DNA of 16,197 bases, from positions 1 to 16,197 of the forward strand of contig JAEXRB010000299.1 in the NCBI GenBank assembly GCA_023438325.1, given 5' to 3'. Source of the DNA: Pseudomonadota bacterium (GTDB taxonomy: Bacteria > Pseudomonadota > Gammaproteobacteria > Xanthomonadales > Xanthomonadaceae). Numbering within the stretch: position 1 is the stretch's first letter; the number at the start of each line of letters is the position of its first letter. The position numbers and the translations under genes are program-made. Positions 14,276 to 16,197 of this stretch are shown in pieces. The notes under the pieces are model-generated. The model did not search any database and had not been told where the DNA came from. It saw only the letters and a list, made by a program, of their open reading frames with translations.

Positions 14276-14882
14276 GAAACCCGAACGCGAAGCCAGGACC
14301 AGTCAGATCCTGGCCGACTTGGCACAATCGGGCGAGGGCGACACCGTCTCCATCGGCGACATCCTCGCGCATGTGCGCGGTCGCGCCTATGGCGTGGCAC
14401 TGCTTCTGGCGCTGCTGCCAGCTTTTTTGCCACTGCCCATCGGCACGGGCGCGATCTCCGGGCCACTGGTCATCGCGATCGGCCTGCAAATGCTGCTCAC
14501 CCTGCGTCAACCCTGGCTGCCGCGTCGCACCAAGCGCCGTGAAATACGCCGCGCCACGTTGACCCGCTTCGCCCAGCGCATGCAGCGCGTCCTCGGCCGC
14601 CTAGAACGCGCCTGCAAGCCGCGCCTGGCAGGGCTGACGAAAAGCACCTACGCGCACATGTTCACCGGCATGCAACTGATCCTGCTCGGTATCCTGCTTT
14701 CCCTGCCGATCCCGCTGACCAACTACCCGCTCGGCCTGCTGCTGCTCATCTACGCCATCACCATCGTGGAGCGCGATGGCGCCCTGCTGCTCGTCGCCTG
14801 GACGCTGGGATGCAGCACCATCATCGCCAGCGCCTTTCTTTCCACCGAAGTGGTGGAGCTGATACAGCGCCTTCTCGGCTGA
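14268..14882 (+). CDS. ExoD-like membrane protein
   Basis: A 204-aa integral membrane protein of the exopolysaccharide-synthesis ExoD family. Family features: a cytoplasmic N-terminus with DTVSIGDILAHVRGRAYGVA; the proline-rich loop LLLALLPAFLPLPIGTGAIS leading to GPLVIAIGLQML; a basic loop RTKRREIRRATLTRF; and paired C-terminal helices ILLGILLSLPIPLTNYPLGL and LLLVAWTLGCSTIIASAFLS. ExoD was first linked to exopolysaccharide production and alkali tolerance in rhizobia; its biochemical role is unknown. The ATG overlaps the upstream transporter stop by 8 nt, so the two are almost certainly one transcript, suggesting a shared ion or envelope stress theme (inference). Confidence 0.87.
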   Translation: MTEKPEREARTSQILADLAQSGEGDTVSIGDILAHVRGRAYGVALLLALLPAFLPLPIGTGAISGPLVIAIGLQMLLTLRQPWLPRRTKRREIRRATLTRFAQRMQRVLGRLERACKPRLAGLTKSTYAHMFTGMQLILLGILLSLPIPLTNYPLGLLLLIYAITIVERDGALLLVAWTLGCSTIIASAFLSTEVVELIQRLLG

Positions 14883-14996
14883 TGCGTCGCCGTCACCTCG
14901 AGGCGCTGCCGTATCCATCGGGCAGTCACCTCCATCATCCGAAGAACTCGCCTTGACGGCCTGCGAGAGCACCCGTCTCACCATCTGCCAGGAAGT
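14883..14996. other. Intergenic spacer between exoD-like gene and IS remnant
   Basis: I see no credible gene, RNA or clear terminator in this 114-bp stretch. The long antisense reading frame that starts further right and crosses it has no recognisable protein pattern. Confidence 0.4.
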
Positions 14997-15375
14997 GGGC
15001 CGCCCCCGTTTTCGTGGAGGCTGTTGGGTTCAAATCACACCGCCAACGCGACGGGATTGGCGAGTTGCCGGCAGTAGGTTTGCCGCAGCCTCTGCGGGTG
15101 GGATGTAACCGATGGGTTCGAGCAATCGCCTCTTGTTGACCCTGCCCAGCGGGCATGGCGCATCGCGGTCGCTGATCACCGCTCGCACCACTTTGCCGCG
15201 CATGACGCCGCGCAGGCTCATCTTCTGCATCAGCCGCTCCACTGTGCAGCACGCCACCGGAACGCCTTCGCACCCCGGCCGCCGCCGTACCTTGTCGGCG
15301 CCGTAGACCTGCAGGATCTCGTTCCACTTCCGCGATATCCCGGGCGTCAGCAGCACGGCCTGATCTGCCTGCTCG
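14997..15375 (-). mobile_element. Decayed IS3-family insertion sequence remnant
   Basis: The left edge, near 14998-15022 (GGCCGCCCCCGTTTTCGTGG), resembles the terminal inverted-repeat end of IS3-group elements, where the orfB stop is followed by GAACCCAACAGCCTCCACG on the coding (minus) strand. Inside lies a rearranged orfB with the catalytic core missing. No matching opposite end or orfA was found to the right, so the element is truncated on its 5' side as well as internally deleted. The right boundary is approximate, set by where transposase similarity fades. No target-site duplication could be defined. Confidence 0.72.
15035..15350 (-). pseudogene. IS3-family transposase OrfB fragment, internally deleted and frameshifted
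   Basis: Reading right to left, the translation has the OrfB N-terminal helix-turn-helix region: WNEILQVYGADKVRRRPGCE, then VPVACCTVERLMQKMSLRGV, then MRGKVVRAVISDRDAPCPLG. At RVNK, about residue 147 of the frame, it jumps directly to the extreme C-terminus RRLLEPIGYIPPAEAAAN. The roughly 170 residues that normally lie between, including the whole DDE catalytic domain, are absent. After AAAN the frame shifts by one base; the original tail YCRQLANPVALAV plus stop (TGA at 15035-15037) is in the neighbouring frame. The product cannot transpose. Confidence 0.8.
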
Positions 15376-15419
15376 CCGGCCTGGCCACTCATGAAACCAA
15401 GCCCTTGCACATCTACAAG

Positions 15420-15441
15420 AAACCCGCCGTTCGGCGGGTTT
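15420..15441 (-). terminator. Strong hairpin terminator downstream of the DUF1318 gene
   Basis: AAACCCGCC (15420-15428) and GGCGGGTTT (15433-15441) form a perfect 9-bp stem with a 4-nt GTTC loop. On the minus strand the stem ends in TTTCTTG, about 65 nt after the stop of the lipoprotein gene; on the plus strand it is followed by CCTTTTG. It therefore looks bidirectional, mainly serving the minus-strand gene. Confidence 0.85.
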
Positions 15442-15505
15442 CCTTTTGTGCATGGCCAATACGCTTCACTGCGCATGAAACGGCTCAATGCTGGCTGGCA
15501 ACGGC

Positions 15506-16099
15506 TTACTTCTGCTTCCAAGCGCCACCGGCATCCTGATACCACCAGCCGCCGCGGGCACTGGAAACCCACTGGCGCGCAAAGGTTTCACGGATCTGCT
15601 GCTCCCATTCCGGGTGGCCGTTGGCGACAGCGATTTCGCGATACACCGCAGCGCGGTCGCGATTGTCTTCGGACACCGACTGGTTCACCGCCGCACGATC
15701 CTTGAGGCCGAGCTTGCCCGCATCGCGCACGACGATCAGGCCGTCACGACCAAAGCCCAGCGCGCCACTGTCGAAATGCGCGGCGAGCTGACTCTGGAAG
15801 CGTTGCGCCATGCGCGACTGGATGGCCTGGATGGCAGGCGTTTTGAGGTTGATGTCCGGTGCCTGCGCGTGGGCATCGGCGATGAAGAACGACAACATGC
15901 GCGAGGCCATGCCGCCGCCGGCATCGCTGGCCGGAACAGGCGCCTGGCTGGCACCGGGTGTTTCATCGCCAATCACTTTCTCGACGAACTCACGCGCCGC
16001 TTCCTGAGCTTCTGCTGCAGGGAAATAGACGTTGATCGTGACGCAGGCGGAAAGCACCAGCAAACCGAACAACGCGAAAGACCACCCAAATTTGCGCAT
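15506..16099 (-). CDS. DUF1318 (YdbL-like) lipoprotein
   Basis: From the ATG at 16099, with AGGAG 7 nt upstream, the protein is 197 aa. A lipoprotein signal peptide is evident: MRKFGWSFALFGLLVLSAC with lipobox LSAC (Cys19), followed by VTINVYFPAAEAQEAAREFV. A variable linker with ETPGASQAPVPASDAGGG lies near 50. The DUF1318 domain fills the C-terminal half: NLKTPAIQAIQSRMAQRF, LKDRAAVNQSVSEDNRDRAA, and the closing WEQQIRETFARQWVSSARGG followed by WWYQDAGGAWKQK. E. coli YdbL works with YdbH and the lipoprotein YnbE in transporting phospholipids to the outer membrane; this longer lipidated version may act in the same path. An upstream TTG at 16114 is in frame but overlaps the Shine-Dalgarno and is rejected. 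YdbH/YnbE genes are not visible here. Confidence 0.88.
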   Translation of the reverse strand: MRKFGWSFALFGLLVLSACVTINVYFPAAEAQEAAREFVEKVIGDETPGASQAPVPASDAGGGMASRMLSFFIADAHAQAPDINLKTPAIQAIQSRMAQRFQSQLAAHFDSGALGFGRDGLIVVRDAGKLGLKDRAAVNQSVSEDNRDRAAVYREIAVANGHPEWEQQIRETFARQWVSSARGGWWYQDAGGAWKQK

Positions 16100-16197
16100 G
16101 ACAAACTCCTGCAAAGAAAACAGCGGTTATTGAAACGCAATGACGAGGCGGATTGAAACAGCCGGCACATGAACGGGCAATGGCATCTCGCCACGGA

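Noticed and set aside
14935..15459. Minus-strand reading frame of 174 codons across the IS remnant
   Set aside because: It is in a different frame from the recognisable transposase and is a compositional shadow.
1..16197. CRISPR arrays, prophage genes, toxin-antitoxin pairs or a larger island
   Set aside because: No regularly spaced repeats, integrase, att-like duplication of the tRNA 3' end, or small toxin/antitoxin pairs were seen. The tRNA-Leu is followed by ordinary chromosomal genes.

Overview
The window is about 16 kb of GC-rich chromosome from a gammaproteobacterium, most likely of the Xanthomonadales (Lysobacterales: Xanthomonadaceae/Rhodanobacteraceae). This rests on a FimX-type c-di-GMP effector, a divergent efp/epmB pair, overlapping amgK-murU genes and a DUF47-pit phosphate operon, all at high GC. 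No lineage marker was compared, so the placement is inference. Most of the region is compact housekeeping DNA with little recent mobile content.

Layout, left to right. Minus strand: the first ~52 codons of a TRZ/ATZ-family amidohydrolase (cut by the window edge) and efp. Plus strand: epmB (beta-lysylation of EF-P), fimX, and a tRNA-Leu gene. The tRNA-Leu gene is the most notable feature. Its exons (4071-4105 and 4335-4384) give a complete tRNA-Leu(UAA) only if a 229-nt group I intron (4106-4334) is removed from within the anticodon, between U34 and A35. The plus strand continues with a small membrane protein, a PduO-type cobalamin adenosyltransferase, a histone-deacetylase-like amidohydrolase, and amgK and murU. 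The last three genes are joined by 4-bp stop/start overlaps, and the deacetylase is tightly packed behind the adenosyltransferase.

Minus strand from 8.4 to 12.8 kb: a probable remnant of a beta-propeller-like secreted protein; the phosphate transporter pit behind its DUF47 (PhoU-like) partner; and a three-gene unit of ECF-like sigma factor, small single-pass membrane protein (candidate anti-sigma) and secreted PDZ protein. Plus strand from 12.96 to 14.9 kb: a DUF21/CBS/CorC-HlyC transporter and an overlapping ExoD-like membrane protein. The last 1.3 kb holds a decayed IS3-family remnant with the catalytic core deleted, a strong hairpin terminator, and a DUF1318 (YdbL-like) lipoprotein gene on the minus strand.

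Functional themes are EF-P synthesis and modification, c-di-GMP/type IV pilus control, peptidoglycan sugar salvage, corrinoid adenosylation, phosphate uptake, an envelope-facing sigma-factor module and envelope biogenesis. The candidate for an under-described element is the self-splicing intron in tRNA-Leu(UAA). Its core helices P1 to P9 can be drawn from the sequence, and it resembles the Azoarcus-type IC3 introns.
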